64,000 nucleotides of DNA from Catellatospora paridis (GTDB lineage Bacteria > Actinomycetota > Actinomycetes > Mycobacteriales > Micromonosporaceae). The notes beneath the pieces were generated by a model. The model made no database searches. It saw nothing but the letters and a program-made list of their open reading frames with translations, and was not told where the DNA came from. This document shows, in pieces, positions 52,541 through 61,699 of the stretch. The translations under genes were made by a program, and so were the position numbers. Within the stretch, counting starts at the first letter, position 1. Each line of letters begins with the position of its first letter. The stretch covers positions 301,607 through 365,606 of the forward strand of contig NZ_ML769317.1 in assembly GCF_009720365.1 (NCBI RefSeq), in the 5' to 3' direction.

Positions 52541-53373
52541 CGGGCTTCTCCGATCAGGTCGAGGTAGACGTCTTCGAGGCTGCGGCGCTGCACCCGCAGG
52601 TCGGTCAGCTGCGGATCGTTGCGGCCGGCGAGCCCGGCCAGCAGGGCGGTCGGGTCGGCCACGGAGACCTGGTGCGTGCCGTCGGCGTCGCGCCAGCTCA
52701 CCGTCGACTCCTCGGTGCGGCCGCCGATCGTGGCCGGTGTGCCCTCGGCCACGATCCGGCCGCCGGCCAGCACCACGAGCCGCCCGGCCAGCGCCTCCAC
52801 CTCGTCGAGGTAGTGGCTGGTGAGCACGATGGTGGTGCCCTCGGCGGCGAGGCTGCGGATCAGCGACCAGAACTGCCGCCGTGCCTGCGGGTCGAAACCG
52901 GTCGTCGGCTCGTCGAGGAACAGCAGCTCGGGGTCGCCGACGATGCCCAGTGCGACGTCGACCCGGCGGCGCTGGCCGCCCGACAGCGTGCGCAGTTTGG
53001 CGTCGGCCTTGTCCGACAGGCCGCACAGGTCGATGACGGCGTCGGGGTCGCGCGGCGCCGGGTAGAAGCCCGCCACGTGCCGGACCACCTCGCGTACGGT
53101 CAGCCCCGCGCTGTCGTTCGCCTGCTGCAGCACGACCCCGATCCGTGCGCGCCAGCGCCGGCCCGCCGTGCCCGGGTCCTCGCCGAGCACCCGCACGTCG
53201 CCGCCGTCACGGGGGCGGTATCCCTCGAGGATCTCGACCGTGGTGCTCTTGCCGGCGCCATTCGGGCCCAGCAGCCCGAACACCTCGCCGCGCTCGACGG
53301 TGAGGTCGATGCCGTCGACGGCCTGATGCCGCCCGTACCGTTTGCGGAGTCCGTGGACTTCGATGACTGCCAT
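52537..53373 (-). CDS. ABC exporter ATP-binding protein
   Basis: 278 residues, DrrA-type subfamily. Walker A is GPNGAGKS near 38-45, the signature is LSGGQRRRVDVAL near 133, Walker B is LLFLDEPTTGFD and the switch His is in TSHYLDEVEAL. The C-terminal 60 residues are the substrate-dependent extension found in DrrA-like proteins. I use the ATG at 53373; GACGAT six bases before it is a weak -10-like match and no ribosome-binding site is seen. The gene begins the operon exporter-kinase-regulator. Confidence 0.93.
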   Translation of the reverse strand: MAVIEVHGLRKRYGRHQAVDGIDLTVERGEVFGLLGPNGAGKSTTVEILEGYRPRDGGDVRVLGEDPGTAGRRWRARIGVVLQQANDSAGLTVREVVRHVAGFYPAPRDPDAVIDLCGLSDKADAKLRTLSGGQRRRVDVALGIVGDPELLFLDEPTTGFDPQARRQFWSLIRSLAAEGTTIVLTSHYLDEVEALAGRLVVLAGGRIVAEGTPATIGGRTEESTVSWRDADGTHQVSVADPTALLAGLAGRNDPQLTDLRVQRRSLEDVYLDLIGEAR

Positions 53374-53514
53374 GCCTCGATCGTCGCGTTCGGAGCACCG
53401 CCCCCGGGACGACCACGCGATGGAATCCGGCTGTCCACCGGTCGACGGACACGACGGCCGGACCGGGGTGAACCAGCAGCTCACCCCGCAGGCGGAGCGT
53501 CATCGGTACCTGGA

Positions 53515-54924
53515 CTATCCGGTGAGGAAGTGCCCGTCGAGGGTGATGCTCTCGGCGATGCGGATCAGGTCCTCGAACCGCAGCGGCACCAGCCGCATGT
53601 CGTGCTCGATGATCACCATCCGGGTGTCGTCGAGGAACACCCGCAGCGCCGGGCGCTCGGCAGTGCCGGTGCGCTGCGCCGGCAGCCAGCCGACGTTGAA
53701 CTGCGGCGCTCCGACGACGTGCTCGGCCTGCTGCAGCCCGACGCACAGGGTGTCGAAGACGTACGCCGGGTCGGTGGCCGGCGCCGCGACTGCCCGTACA
53801 CAGATCCCGTCGGGCCGCATCGACCAGACCTGGTATCCGGCCGGCGCGAGACCCAGTCGCAGGCGTGAGGTGACCGGTCGCGCGGCCGGACGCAGGCCCT
53901 CGGCGAACGCCTGCGCCTGTGCCACGGTGAGCAGGCTGTTGCTGGTCAGCTGCAACCAGCGGCCGTCGCGCTGCCACCAGAGGTCGAGCTGCAGCCCGCG
54001 GTCCCACGCGGTGCCGCGCATCAGGAAAGCCTGTGTGCCCCCGATCGTCGTCGTTTCCGTGGCCTGCGTCATGTCGGGGCGCGCGGCAGTCACGCGAAGC
54101 TCCATGCTGTTCCAGAGCCGCGTCGGGCTGGCGAAGGTGAGCACCAGCGCGGAGTCCGTCACCGCGACCGTGCTGGCCATCCCGGCCAGCGGGCCGGGCA
54201 GCACGGTCGGCTCGTAAGGGAACACCGACAGCGGGGCAGAGAACGGAGCCAACGGCAGCACGCTGGGCGACGGCGACGGCGTGATGACCGGCGGCGGGGT
54301 GTGCGGGAGCAGGAACGGCACCAGTAGCGCGAGCACGGTCAGCGCCAGCGCGGCGGCGCCCGCGGCTATCCCGCGGTGGCGTCGCTGCGCGGCTCGCCGC
54401 CGCACCGCGGCCACCGGCACCGACGGCGGCGCCTGCGCCGTGCCGGACACCGGGACGGCCAGCCGGGAGCGCAGCTGCGCCAGTCCCCGATGCGCGTGCA
54501 CCCGCACCGTGGCCGGTGACCGGCCCGTCAGCTCGGCGATCTGCCGGTCGTCGAGGTCCTCGAAGAACCGCAGCACCAGCACGGTGCGCTGGCTGCGGGG
54601 CAGTGTCGCCAGCAGTTGCCACAGCGCGGAGCGTTCCGCGTGCCGCTGTGCGAAGTCGGTGCCGCAGGCCGTGTCGGGCGGCTGCTCGACCGCGGACTCG
54701 CGGCTGGAACGCCGCCGCCACCAGGTCGAGTTGGCCCAGATGAGCCCGCGACGCAGGTACAGGTCCGGGTCGCCGTCCGCGATGCGCCGCCACCGGGGGT
54801 AGGCCTTGGCGAGCACCTCCTGCACCAGGTCTTCGGCCAGGTGCCGGTCGCCGCACAGCACGTGCGCGAAGCGCACCAGGTGCCCGGACCGGGTCTGGAC
54901 GTACTCCTCGAAGTCGGTGTGCAC
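53515..54924 (-). CDS. SigE-family ECF sigma factor fused to a membrane segment and extracytoplasmic domain
   Basis: 469 residues, with the same architecture as the protein at 4456-6039. Region 2 (about 5-70) has HLAEDLVQEVLAKAYPRWRR and WWRRR, region 4 (about 98-155) has LPRSQRTVLVLRFFEDLDD and a helix-turn-helix, and a hydrophobic helix lies at about 187-207, followed by a Pro/Ser linker (PSPSPSVLPLAP). The 250-residue C-terminal domain is unlike that of the other copy and includes LDLWWQRDGRWLQLTSNSLL. It should lie outside the membrane. The GTG start has GAGGAG 4-5 bases upstream. It diverges from the S8 protease gene. Confidence 0.87.
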   Translation of the reverse strand: MHTDFEEYVQTRSGHLVRFAHVLCGDRHLAEDLVQEVLAKAYPRWRRIADGDPDLYLRRGLIWANSTWWRRRSSRESAVEQPPDTACGTDFAQRHAERSALWQLLATLPRSQRTVLVLRFFEDLDDRQIAELTGRSPATVRVHAHRGLAQLRSRLAVPVSGTAQAPPSVPVAAVRRRAAQRRHRGIAAGAAALALTVLALLVPFLLPHTPPPVITPSPSPSVLPLAPFSAPLSVFPYEPTVLPGPLAGMASTVAVTDSALVLTFASPTRLWNSMELRVTAARPDMTQATETTTIGGTQAFLMRGTAWDRGLQLDLWWQRDGRWLQLTSNSLLTVAQAQAFAEGLRPAARPVTSRLRLGLAPAGYQVWSMRPDGICVRAVAAPATDPAYVFDTLCVGLQQAEHVVGAPQFNVGWLPAQRTGTAERPALRVFLDDTRMVIIEHDMRLVPLRFEDLIRIAESITLDGHFLTG

Positions 54925-55114
54925 GGCTCTCCTCGGCTGGCGTCGACTGCTGTGCAATACGACTACGCGAGACCCGCCGGACGTTTACCCCCGATCACCC
55001 GGGGTGGCGCGATAGGGCGAGTCACATCTGCGCCACGGGTGATGTATCCCGTGCGGCCTGCGTCGTTGCGACGATCTTCGGGCGTTCATCCCCCGCACGA
55101 ACGGAGTCCGCCTC
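54925..55114. promoter_or_regulatory. Divergent region between sigma factor and protease genes
   Basis: 190 bases. GGGGGTAAACG on the minus strand, about 80 bases before the sigma-factor start, resembles the AAACG element upstream of the first sigma-factor gene and may be an autoregulated ECF promoter. TCGTTGCGACGA is a short dyad near 55055. Nothing else is evident. Confidence 0.35.
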
Positions 55115-58100
55115 GTGGCCGCACTTCCCTCACCGAGACGCCGCGCCCCCGCGCACGCCCTGCTGGCGATAACGCTGGCACTGGGCGCGATCTCGGCCGT
55201 TTCCCCCGGCAGCGCCGTCGCCGCCGTGCCCGCTGCGAAAGCCCCGATCAAGCCCGGCGGTTCGCACACCATCACGCTGATCACCGGCGACCGGGTCACC
55301 GTCACCGCGCTGCCCGGTGGCCGCACCACCACCAGCGTCCGCAGCCCACACGGCGGCACGGCCGGCGCGCACGTGCTGACCTACGGCACGGACACCTACG
55401 TGTACCCCGACGCGGTCACGCCGTACGTCGCCGCGGGCCTGCTCGACGAGCGCCTGTTCAACGTCACCGACCTGATCGCCGACGGCTACGACGACGCCCA
55501 CCGCCCACGGCTGCCGCTGATCGTGCAGTACGCCGACGGCACGGCCGCCCGCCGCGCGCCGCTGCCCGGCTCGGTGCAGGTACGCGGCCTGGACAGCGTG
55601 CACGGCGCGGCCGTCGAGCAGCAGCGCGGCGACGCCGACCGGTTCTGGGCGGCGCTGACCGCCCCGAGCGCGGCCAAGCGCGCCGACGCCCGGCCCGCGC
55701 TCGCCGGCGGGGTCACCAAGGTGTGGCTGGACGGCAAGGTCCGCGCCGCCCTGGCCGACACGACCGCGCAGATCGGCGCACCCCAGGTCTGGGCGACCGG
55801 CAACACCGGCTCCGGTGTCGCGGTCGCGGTGCTCGACACCGGCGTCGACGTCACCCACCCGGATCTGGCCGGGCAGGTCGCGCAGACGGCCAGCTTCGTG
55901 CCGGGGGAGGAGGTCACCGACCGGCACGGGCACGGCACGCACGTCGCGTCGACGATCGCGGGCACCGGCGCCGCGTCGGACGGCCGCGAGCGCGGCGTCG
56001 CCCCGGGCGTACGCCTGCACGTCGGCAAGGTCCTCAACGACCTGGGCGAGGGCCAGGACTCCTGGATCATCGCCGGTATGGAGTGGGCCGCGCGCCAGCA
56101 GGGCGCGAAGGTCGTCAGCATGAGCCTCGGCGGTGCGCCCACCGACGGCACCGACCCGCTCAGCAGCGCCGTGAACGAGCTCAGCGCGCAGACCGGCGCG
56201 CTGTTCACCATCGCTGCCGGCAACTCCGGCCCCGACATGCAGAGCGTCGGCGCGCCCGGTGCAGCCGACGCCGCGCTGACCGTCGGCGCGGTCGACAGCC
56301 TCGACCGGATCGCGTTCTTCTCCAGCCGCGGCCCGCGCCGCGGCGACAACGGCCTCAAGCCCGACATCACCGCCCCCGGCGTGGACGTGCTCGCGGCCCG
56401 CTCGCAGCAGTCGAGCGAGGGCGAAGGCCTGTACACGACGATGAGCGGCACGTCGATGGCGACGCCGCACGTCGCGGGCGTGGCGGCGCTGCTGGCCGCG
56501 GCTCACCCGGACTGGTCGGGGCAGCGGCTCAAGGACGTGCTGATGAGCACGAGCCGCACGAGCGAGCGCATCGACCCGTACATCGACGGCATCGGCCGAG
56601 TCGACGCCGTCGCGGCCACCGGGGCGAGCGTGTTCGCCACCGGCACCGACTTCACCGACCTGGCCTGGCCCTACCAGCCGGGGCAGCGGATCGACCGGGA
56701 GGTCGTCTACACCAACACCGGTGACGCGCCGGTGGACCTGGCGCTGGCCGTCCGCGCGCCGACCGCGCCGGCAGGACTGTTCACCCTCGACGCGGACCGG
56801 GTCACCGTGCCCGCGCACGGCACCGCCAAGGCGACCGTCCACATCGCCCTGGACCGCGCGCAGGACGACACCTACGCCCACGTCGCGGTCGACGCCACCG
56901 GCCCCGGCGGGCTGCGGCTGCGTACCCTGGTCGGCCTGAACAAGGAAGGCGAGCGCGCCGACCTGACCTTCCAGACCCGCGACCGCGCCGGTCTCGGCCT
57001 GGCCGGGCTGATCCTGCTCAAGGACATCACCCGCAACACCGCGCCGCGGCTGTACGCCGTGGACGGCACCGGCCGCCTCACCGCCAACCTGCAACCGGGC
57101 ACCTACAGCGCGATCATGCAGGCGGAGCTGCCCGGCGTCACCGGGCCGCACTCGCTGGGCCTGGGACTGCTGATCGCACCGGAGATCGTGCTGACCGGCG
57201 ACCGCACCGTCGTGCTCGACGCCCGGCAGCTGCGGCAGGTCGCCGCCGAGGTGAAGACGCCGACCGCGCGCGCCGACGTCCGCGTCGACTACGGCCGCAC
57301 CTACGCCGACCTGGTGCCGTTCTTCGACAACTACACGGTGCACAGCCGCTTTCACAGCGTCTGGGCCACCCCGACCGGCGGTGCCGTCAAGCAGGGCCAG
57401 TTCAGCCTCGGGTTCCGCTGGAGCCTGGTCGAGCCGCCGCTGACCATCAGCGGGCACGGGCAGCGCTACGACGACCTGCTCATGCAGACCGCTTCGCGCA
57501 GCCTGCCGGACGGCCGTGAGCAGCTCGACCTCGCCTTCGCGGGCCGGGGCACCGCCGCCGAGCTGCGGCAGGCCCGGGTCCGCGGCAAGATCGCCGTGGT
57601 ACGGCACGAGGCCGGGGGCGACGTCGTCGCGCAGGCCGACGCGGCGGCCGCCGCCGGGGCGCGGATGCTGCTGCTCGTCAACGACGCCGACGGCCGCCTG
57701 GACGCCTGGTACGAGCTGGAGAACCCGAACCCGGCGCTGCCGGTCGCCGCCCTCGGCCGGGACCAGGGCGAGCAGCTGATCGCACAGCTCGCCAAGGGCA
57801 GGCAGCGGCACACCGTCGAGTCGCATCCGCTGCCGTCCTACGTGTACGACCTGGTCCACCGCTACCGCGGCGCGGTGCCGAAGGACGTGACCTACCGGCC
57901 CGGACCGCGTGACCTGGCCCGTGTCGACGTCGCCTACCGCAGCCCGGTGCCCGGCACCGGGTCGGGGCTGCGCTACGACGTCCCCCCGGACCAGCCGTGG
58001 GCGGCGCTGAGCGGCGGCATCCTGCCGGTGCCCGGGCAGGGCGCCCGCACCGACTGGGTCTCGGCCGACCACGGCAACCAGTGGTTCGAGCAGGCCGGCA

Positions 58101-58840
58101 TGGGCCCGCTGACCTTCTCGTCGGACCTGCTCGGCTACCGGCCGGGCAGCCGCACGGACGTGCGCTGGTTCGCGCCGATCGGCCGGCCCAGCATGCTGCA
58201 GGACAGCCTCGTGTCGGGCCGGCCGACGATGGTCGGCAACGAGCTGATGGTCTGGGCGCTGCCGAACTGGGGCGACTCCGACCCGCACCACCAGGCGCTG
58301 GTGTGGGAGGGCGAGATCTCGCAGCAGACCAGCCTGTACCAGGGTGACGAGCTGATCGCCGAGAACCCGGGCAGCAGCATGTACGGGGTGCTCACGCCCG
58401 GTCCGCGGCCGGTACGGCTGATCACCGAGACCAGCCAGGAGGTCGTGTCGCCGTACTCGGTCAGCACCCGCACAGAGTGGACGTTCTCGTTCACGGGGGC
58501 CGCGTCCGACGAGATCCGGCGGCTGCCGCTGATCGGCGTGCACTACCTGGTCGACACCGACCTCGCCGGCCGGGCCGACCGCGGCGCCCGCCTGGGCGTG
58601 ACCGCGCAGCAGTTCGAGGGCGTGCACCAGGGCGGGCAGATCCGCAAGGTCGAGGTGGAGCTGTCGTACGACGACGGCCGCACCTGGCGGCGGGCGTCGC
58701 TCGACCGGCGTGACGGCTCCTGGCAGACGACCCTGCACGCGCCGTGGTGGGCGAAGTTCGCCTCGGTGCGGATCAGCGCCGCCGACTCCGCGGGCAACAC
58801 GGTCACCCAGGCCGTGGTGCGGGCGTTCGGCCTGCGCTAG
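55115..58840 (+). CDS. Secreted subtilisin-like (S8) serine protease
   Basis: 1241 residues. A signal peptide (about 1-36) and an N-terminal propeptide region lead to the S8 domain. The catalytic triad is Asp241 (VLDTG), His273 (HGTHVAS) and Ser447 (GTSMATPHVAG), with the oxyanion Asn in AAGNSGPD. A PA-like insert is at about 810-860, after the catalytic domain (GRGTAAELRQARVRGKIAVV, then AGARMLLLVN). The C-terminal third is beta-rich, with SYDDGRTWRRASL near the end. The GTG start has GGAG 8-9 bases upstream. It is an exported large subtilase, probably degrading proteins outside the cell. Confidence 0.93.
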   Translation: MAALPSPRRRAPAHALLAITLALGAISAVSPGSAVAAVPAAKAPIKPGGSHTITLITGDRVTVTALPGGRTTTSVRSPHGGTAGAHVLTYGTDTYVYPDAVTPYVAAGLLDERLFNVTDLIADGYDDAHRPRLPLIVQYADGTAARRAPLPGSVQVRGLDSVHGAAVEQQRGDADRFWAALTAPSAAKRADARPALAGGVTKVWLDGKVRAALADTTAQIGAPQVWATGNTGSGVAVAVLDTGVDVTHPDLAGQVAQTASFVPGEEVTDRHGHGTHVASTIAGTGAASDGRERGVAPGVRLHVGKVLNDLGEGQDSWIIAGMEWAARQQGAKVVSMSLGGAPTDGTDPLSSAVNELSAQTGALFTIAAGNSGPDMQSVGAPGAADAALTVGAVDSLDRIAFFSSRGPRRGDNGLKPDITAPGVDVLAARSQQSSEGEGLYTTMSGTSMATPHVAGVAALLAAAHPDWSGQRLKDVLMSTSRTSERIDPYIDGIGRVDAVAATGASVFATGTDFTDLAWPYQPGQRIDREVVYTNTGDAPVDLALAVRAPTAPAGLFTLDADRVTVPAHGTAKATVHIALDRAQDDTYAHVAVDATGPGGLRLRTLVGLNKEGERADLTFQTRDRAGLGLAGLILLKDITRNTAPRLYAVDGTGRLTANLQPGTYSAIMQAELPGVTGPHSLGLGLLIAPEIVLTGDRTVVLDARQLRQVAAEVKTPTARADVRVDYGRTYADLVPFFDNYTVHSRFHSVWATPTGGAVKQGQFSLGFRWSLVEPPLTISGHGQRYDDLLMQTASRSLPDGREQLDLAFAGRGTAAELRQARVRGKIAVVRHEAGGDVVAQADAAAAAGARMLLLVNDADGRLDAWYELENPNPALPVAALGRDQGEQLIAQLAKGRQRHTVESHPLPSYVYDLVHRYRGAVPKDVTYRPGPRDLARVDVAYRSPVPGTGSGLRYDVPPDQPWAALSGGILPVPGQGARTDWVSADHGNQWFEQAGMGPLTFSSDLLGYRPGSRTDVRWFAPIGRPSMLQDSLVSGRPTMVGNELMVWALPNWGDSDPHHQALVWEGEISQQTSLYQGDELIAENPGSSMYGVLTPGPRPVRLITETSQEVVSPYSVSTRTEWTFSFTGAASDEIRRLPLIGVHYLVDTDLAGRADRGARLGVTAQQFEGVHQGGQIRKVEVELSYDDGRTWRRASLDRRDGSWQTTLHAPWWAKFASVRISAADSAGNTVTQAVVRAFGLR

Positions 58841-58846
58841 TTCCCT

Positions 58847-58886
58847 GATCTGGGAGAGTCGGGGGCGACCACGACTCTCCCAGATC
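58847..58886. terminator. Bidirectional terminator hairpin
   Basis: Perfect 15-base arms (GATCTGGGAGAGTCG and complement) with a 10-base loop fill the 55-base gap between the convergent protease and GH43 genes. Confidence 0.75.
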
Positions 58887-58895
58887 TGCTGCCGG

Positions 58896-60302
58896 TCAGA
58901 CCCGCGTGATGCGGATCGCGTCGGCGATCACCAGGCCCGTGCCGTTGGTCCAGCGGCTCACGGCGACCTTGTTCTCGTCCCCGGCGGTCAGCGTGAACGT
59001 GCCCAGGGTGCGCCACGCGCCGCCGTTGAACCGCTGATCGACGTTCACCGTCTGGTTCCCGCTCGCGGTGACGATCACGTACGGCGCTTTGGTGCTGTAC
59101 CCCGTCAGCGACGGCCACCACGCGTCGACCCGGTACGTGCCGGTCTGCGGGATCGCGAACTTGTACCAGGCCGCGTCGCTGGCCGAAACTGGGTCGGCGA
59201 ACCGGTAGTCGGCCCCATACCGCTGCACCGAGTACGACGACACGCCCCAGTTCGCGCTCGCGGTGAACCGCCCCTCGGTGGTGTTGTCGACGATCGCCGA
59301 CCAGGCCGTGGACGGGTTGTCCGGATCACCCGACGGCGGCGTCAGCGCCGTGCCCACCGCGTACGGCCGGCCGAAGTTCGGGGTGCCGTCACCGTTCCAG
59401 GTGATCTTCTGGGCGCGGGTGGTACGGCCCGCGTACGTGTACGCCGACGTGGTCTTGCCGTGGTAGACGATCCAGTCCTCGGTGCCGTCCGGGGACTTGA
59501 AGAACCCGTTGTGGCCGGGCCCGAACACGCCCGCGGCGTCGTTGCGCCAGAACACCGGGCCCGCGTGCTGCACCCAGTTGCCCGCCACCAGCGGGTCGGC
59601 CCCGTCGGCGATGGACTTCATCCACAGCTGGTAGTCGGGCTTGCCGGTGTCGCAGGTCGAGTAGACGAGGAACAGCCGCCCGCTGCCGCGCAGCCCGACC
59701 GCGCCCTCGCGCACCTCGGTGCAGCCGCCGCCGGCCGGCAGCGCCATCCGCGAACCCGTCGTCGACCAGGGCGTGTCCATGCGCTGCAGGTAGATCTGCG
59801 CCGGGCCGCCCATGCCGCGGCCGGGACCGCTCCAGGCGAAGTACATCTGGCCGTTGTGCACGAACGGCTCACCGTCGATCGCGTACTCGCCGTGGTCGGC
59901 GATGCGCGCCTTGAAGTGGTACGGCCCCAGCGGGTCGTCACCGTCGGACTCGATCACATACGTGCGGTGGTTGGCGTCGACGCCGTTGCTGGCCGTGTAG
60001 TACACGTACCAGCGCTGCCCGAACCGGTACAGGCCCGGCGCCCACATCTGCTGGTTGCGGCTCGGGTCGCTGTCGCGCCACACGGTGTGCTCACCGGCGC
60101 CCGCCAGGCCCGCCAGCGTCGGCGACTTCCAGATTCCGATCCGGTCCCCGAGCGTGGTGGCCAGGTAGTAGTTGCCGTTGACGTAGGTCAGCGTCGGGTC
60201 CGCGCTGCCGTTGAGGGGGTTGGTGAACGTGCCGGCCGCCAGCGCGGGCGCGGCGGGTACGAGCAGCACGAGCGTCAGGAACAGCAAAGCCAGGCGTCGC
60301 AT
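58896..60302 (-). CDS. Secreted GH43 glycosidase with C-terminal beta-sandwich
   Basis: 468 residues. A signal peptide (1-22) precedes a five-bladed beta-propeller GH43 domain. Asp35 (GSADPTLTYV) is the general base, Asp143 (AIDGEPF) the pKa modulator and Glu199 (EVREG) the general acid, as predicted from position. The C-terminal 130 residues (AGRYR-like TGTYRVDAWWPS, and ITRV at the end) resemble golvesin/xanthan-lyase-type binding domains. GH43 enzymes are mainly arabinofuranosidases, xylosidases or galactosidases; the substrate is not certain. GGAG lies 9 bases before the ATG. It diverges from an ArsR-like regulator. Confidence 0.92.
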   Translation of the reverse strand: MRRLALLFLTLVLLVPAAPALAAGTFTNPLNGSADPTLTYVNGNYYLATTLGDRIGIWKSPTLAGLAGAGEHTVWRDSDPSRNQQMWAPGLYRFGQRWYVYYTASNGVDANHRTYVIESDGDDPLGPYHFKARIADHGEYAIDGEPFVHNGQMYFAWSGPGRGMGGPAQIYLQRMDTPWSTTGSRMALPAGGGCTEVREGAVGLRGSGRLFLVYSTCDTGKPDYQLWMKSIADGADPLVAGNWVQHAGPVFWRNDAAGVFGPGHNGFFKSPDGTEDWIVYHGKTTSAYTYAGRTTRAQKITWNGDGTPNFGRPYAVGTALTPPSGDPDNPSTAWSAIVDNTTEGRFTASANWGVSSYSVQRYGADYRFADPVSASDAAWYKFAIPQTGTYRVDAWWPSLTGYSTKAPYVIVTASGNQTVNVDQRFNGGAWRTLGTFTLTAGDENKVAVSRWTNGTGLVIADAIRITRV

Positions 60303-60492
60303 CGGGTCAGCTCCCGTCTCCGGATGGTGGAGCGTGGTCGCGACAGAGCATGCGACCTGTCCGTCGAGCGGGGCCAGTCGCTTCGGGCAGGACCGAAGCG
60401 TGCTCCGGCGGCAGCATCGATCGCCGCATGGGCATCGCTGATTGCCCGTAATGCCCGTCTGGCGGTAGAGTCCGCGCAGCGGAGGCCGGACC

Positions 60493-61500
60493 ATGCTGCG
60501 CATACACTTCACCGCTGCTGACCTGGGTTCGCTGCGGCTCGCCTCAGGCGCCGATCCACTGTGGGAATCCCTGTTGAGCCAGCACGCGCTGACCAGCGGG
60601 CACGCGCCACCGGCCCTCGGGTCGTGGCGTCGGCGTGCGATAACGCGCCTCACCCCGGAGATGCGGGCGCTGCTGAGCCTGGCGCCTCCGACGGGCTACT
60701 CGCCCGACTTCCTGACCCCGACGCGGGGACTCCGCGACGTCGACGAAGGCCTCGACGCGGGCCTGCACGAGGTGCTGGCGACCCCGGTCGATCACCTGCG
60801 AGCGGATCTACGCCAGGTGCTGCCGCAGCACTGCCCGCGCGAGCGGGCCGAGCGGCTGGCCGACGGCGACCGCACAGCGGTGACCGCGCTGGCGTCCGCG
60901 ATGCGCGCCTACTTCGACGCGGTGCTCGCCGCCCACTGGGAGCTGATCTCGGGGCAGGTCGCCGGCGCACGCGCACGCGGGGCGCGGTTCCTGGTCGACG
61001 GGGGCGTCGACCGGTTGCTGACCACGCTGCACCCCACGATCCGGTGGGACGCGCCGACCCTGCACGTCGCCTACCCGGACGACCGCGACATCCACCTCGC
61101 AGGCCGTGGCCTGGTGCTGCTGCCGTCGTTCTTCTGCCGCAGCACGCCCGTGACGCTGCGAGCGGCCGACCGGCCGCCGGTGCTGGTGTACCCGATCGAC
61201 CACGATCCCGACTGGGACGCCGAGCGGGCCACGCCGCCCGACGGCGAGCTGGTCGCGCTGCTGGGGAACACCCGCGCCGCGGTACTGCGCGCGGCCCAGT
61301 TGCACCCGCACGGCTGCACCACCACCGAACTCGCCCGCCGGGTGCGCATCTCGCTGTCCAGCGCCAGCGAGCACGCCACCACGCTGCGCCGGGCGGGACT
61401 GCTGCGGACGCGCCCCTACGGCAGGCACATGCTGCACGTGGTGACCCCGCTGGGCCGCGCACTGCTCACCGGGCGCCCTGGACCGCAGCAGCCCTCGTGA
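60493..61500 (+). CDS. ArsR-like winged-helix transcriptional regulator
   Basis: 335 residues. The helix-turn-helix is C-terminal at about 265-320 (LLGNTRAAVLRAAQL, then TTTELARRVRISLSSASEHA, then LRRAGLLRTRPYGRHMLHVV). The N-terminal 250 residues form a long helical domain (TLHPTIRWDAPTLHVAYP) without known identity; ArsR proteins are normally about 100 residues. Larger actinobacterial relatives have this layout. GGAGG precedes the ATG. It diverges from the GH43 gene, which is a possible target; the signal is unknown. Confidence 0.82.
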   Translation: MLRIHFTAADLGSLRLASGADPLWESLLSQHALTSGHAPPALGSWRRRAITRLTPEMRALLSLAPPTGYSPDFLTPTRGLRDVDEGLDAGLHEVLATPVDHLRADLRQVLPQHCPRERAERLADGDRTAVTALASAMRAYFDAVLAAHWELISGQVAGARARGARFLVDGGVDRLLTTLHPTIRWDAPTLHVAYPDDRDIHLAGRGLVLLPSFFCRSTPVTLRAADRPPVLVYPIDHDPDWDAERATPPDGELVALLGNTRAAVLRAAQLHPHGCTTTELARRVRISLSSASEHATTLRRAGLLRTRPYGRHMLHVVTPLGRALLTGRPGPQQPS

Positions 61501-61628
61501 CCCGACCGGTCGACGAACGGCTGATCCAGCACTACCGCGCGGCCATCGTTACCTACCGGTCGGTTGAGGACCGGGTAGGCAATACGGCGGACATACAACT
61601 AAAGCGGCACCGAAATCTGGCCCTCCTA

Positions 61629-61692
61629 GCCTCCGGGACTCAACATCCCCCACGCGGGAGGCGTCCCCCCGCCTCCCGGACGTCCCTGGAGG
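61629..61692 (+). promoter_or_regulatory. Possible 5' leader structure before the amine oxidase gene
   Basis: Four complementary segments follow each other: GCCTCC (61629-61634), GGGAGG in CGGGAGGCG (61655-61663), CGCCTCCCG (61670-61678) and the ribosome-binding site GGAGG (61688-61692). Segments 2 and 3 form a perfect 9-base hairpin; alternative pairing (1-2 and 3-4) would hide the ribosome-binding site. A translational switch is possible, but GC-rich sequence forms such pairs by chance. Confidence 0.35.
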
Positions 61693-61699
61693 TTCCCCT

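Noticed and set aside
55130-58738. Minus-strand open frame of about 1200 codons antisense to the protease
   Set aside because: Composition is that of a shadow frame and no family is seen. The plus strand has the full subtilisin triad.
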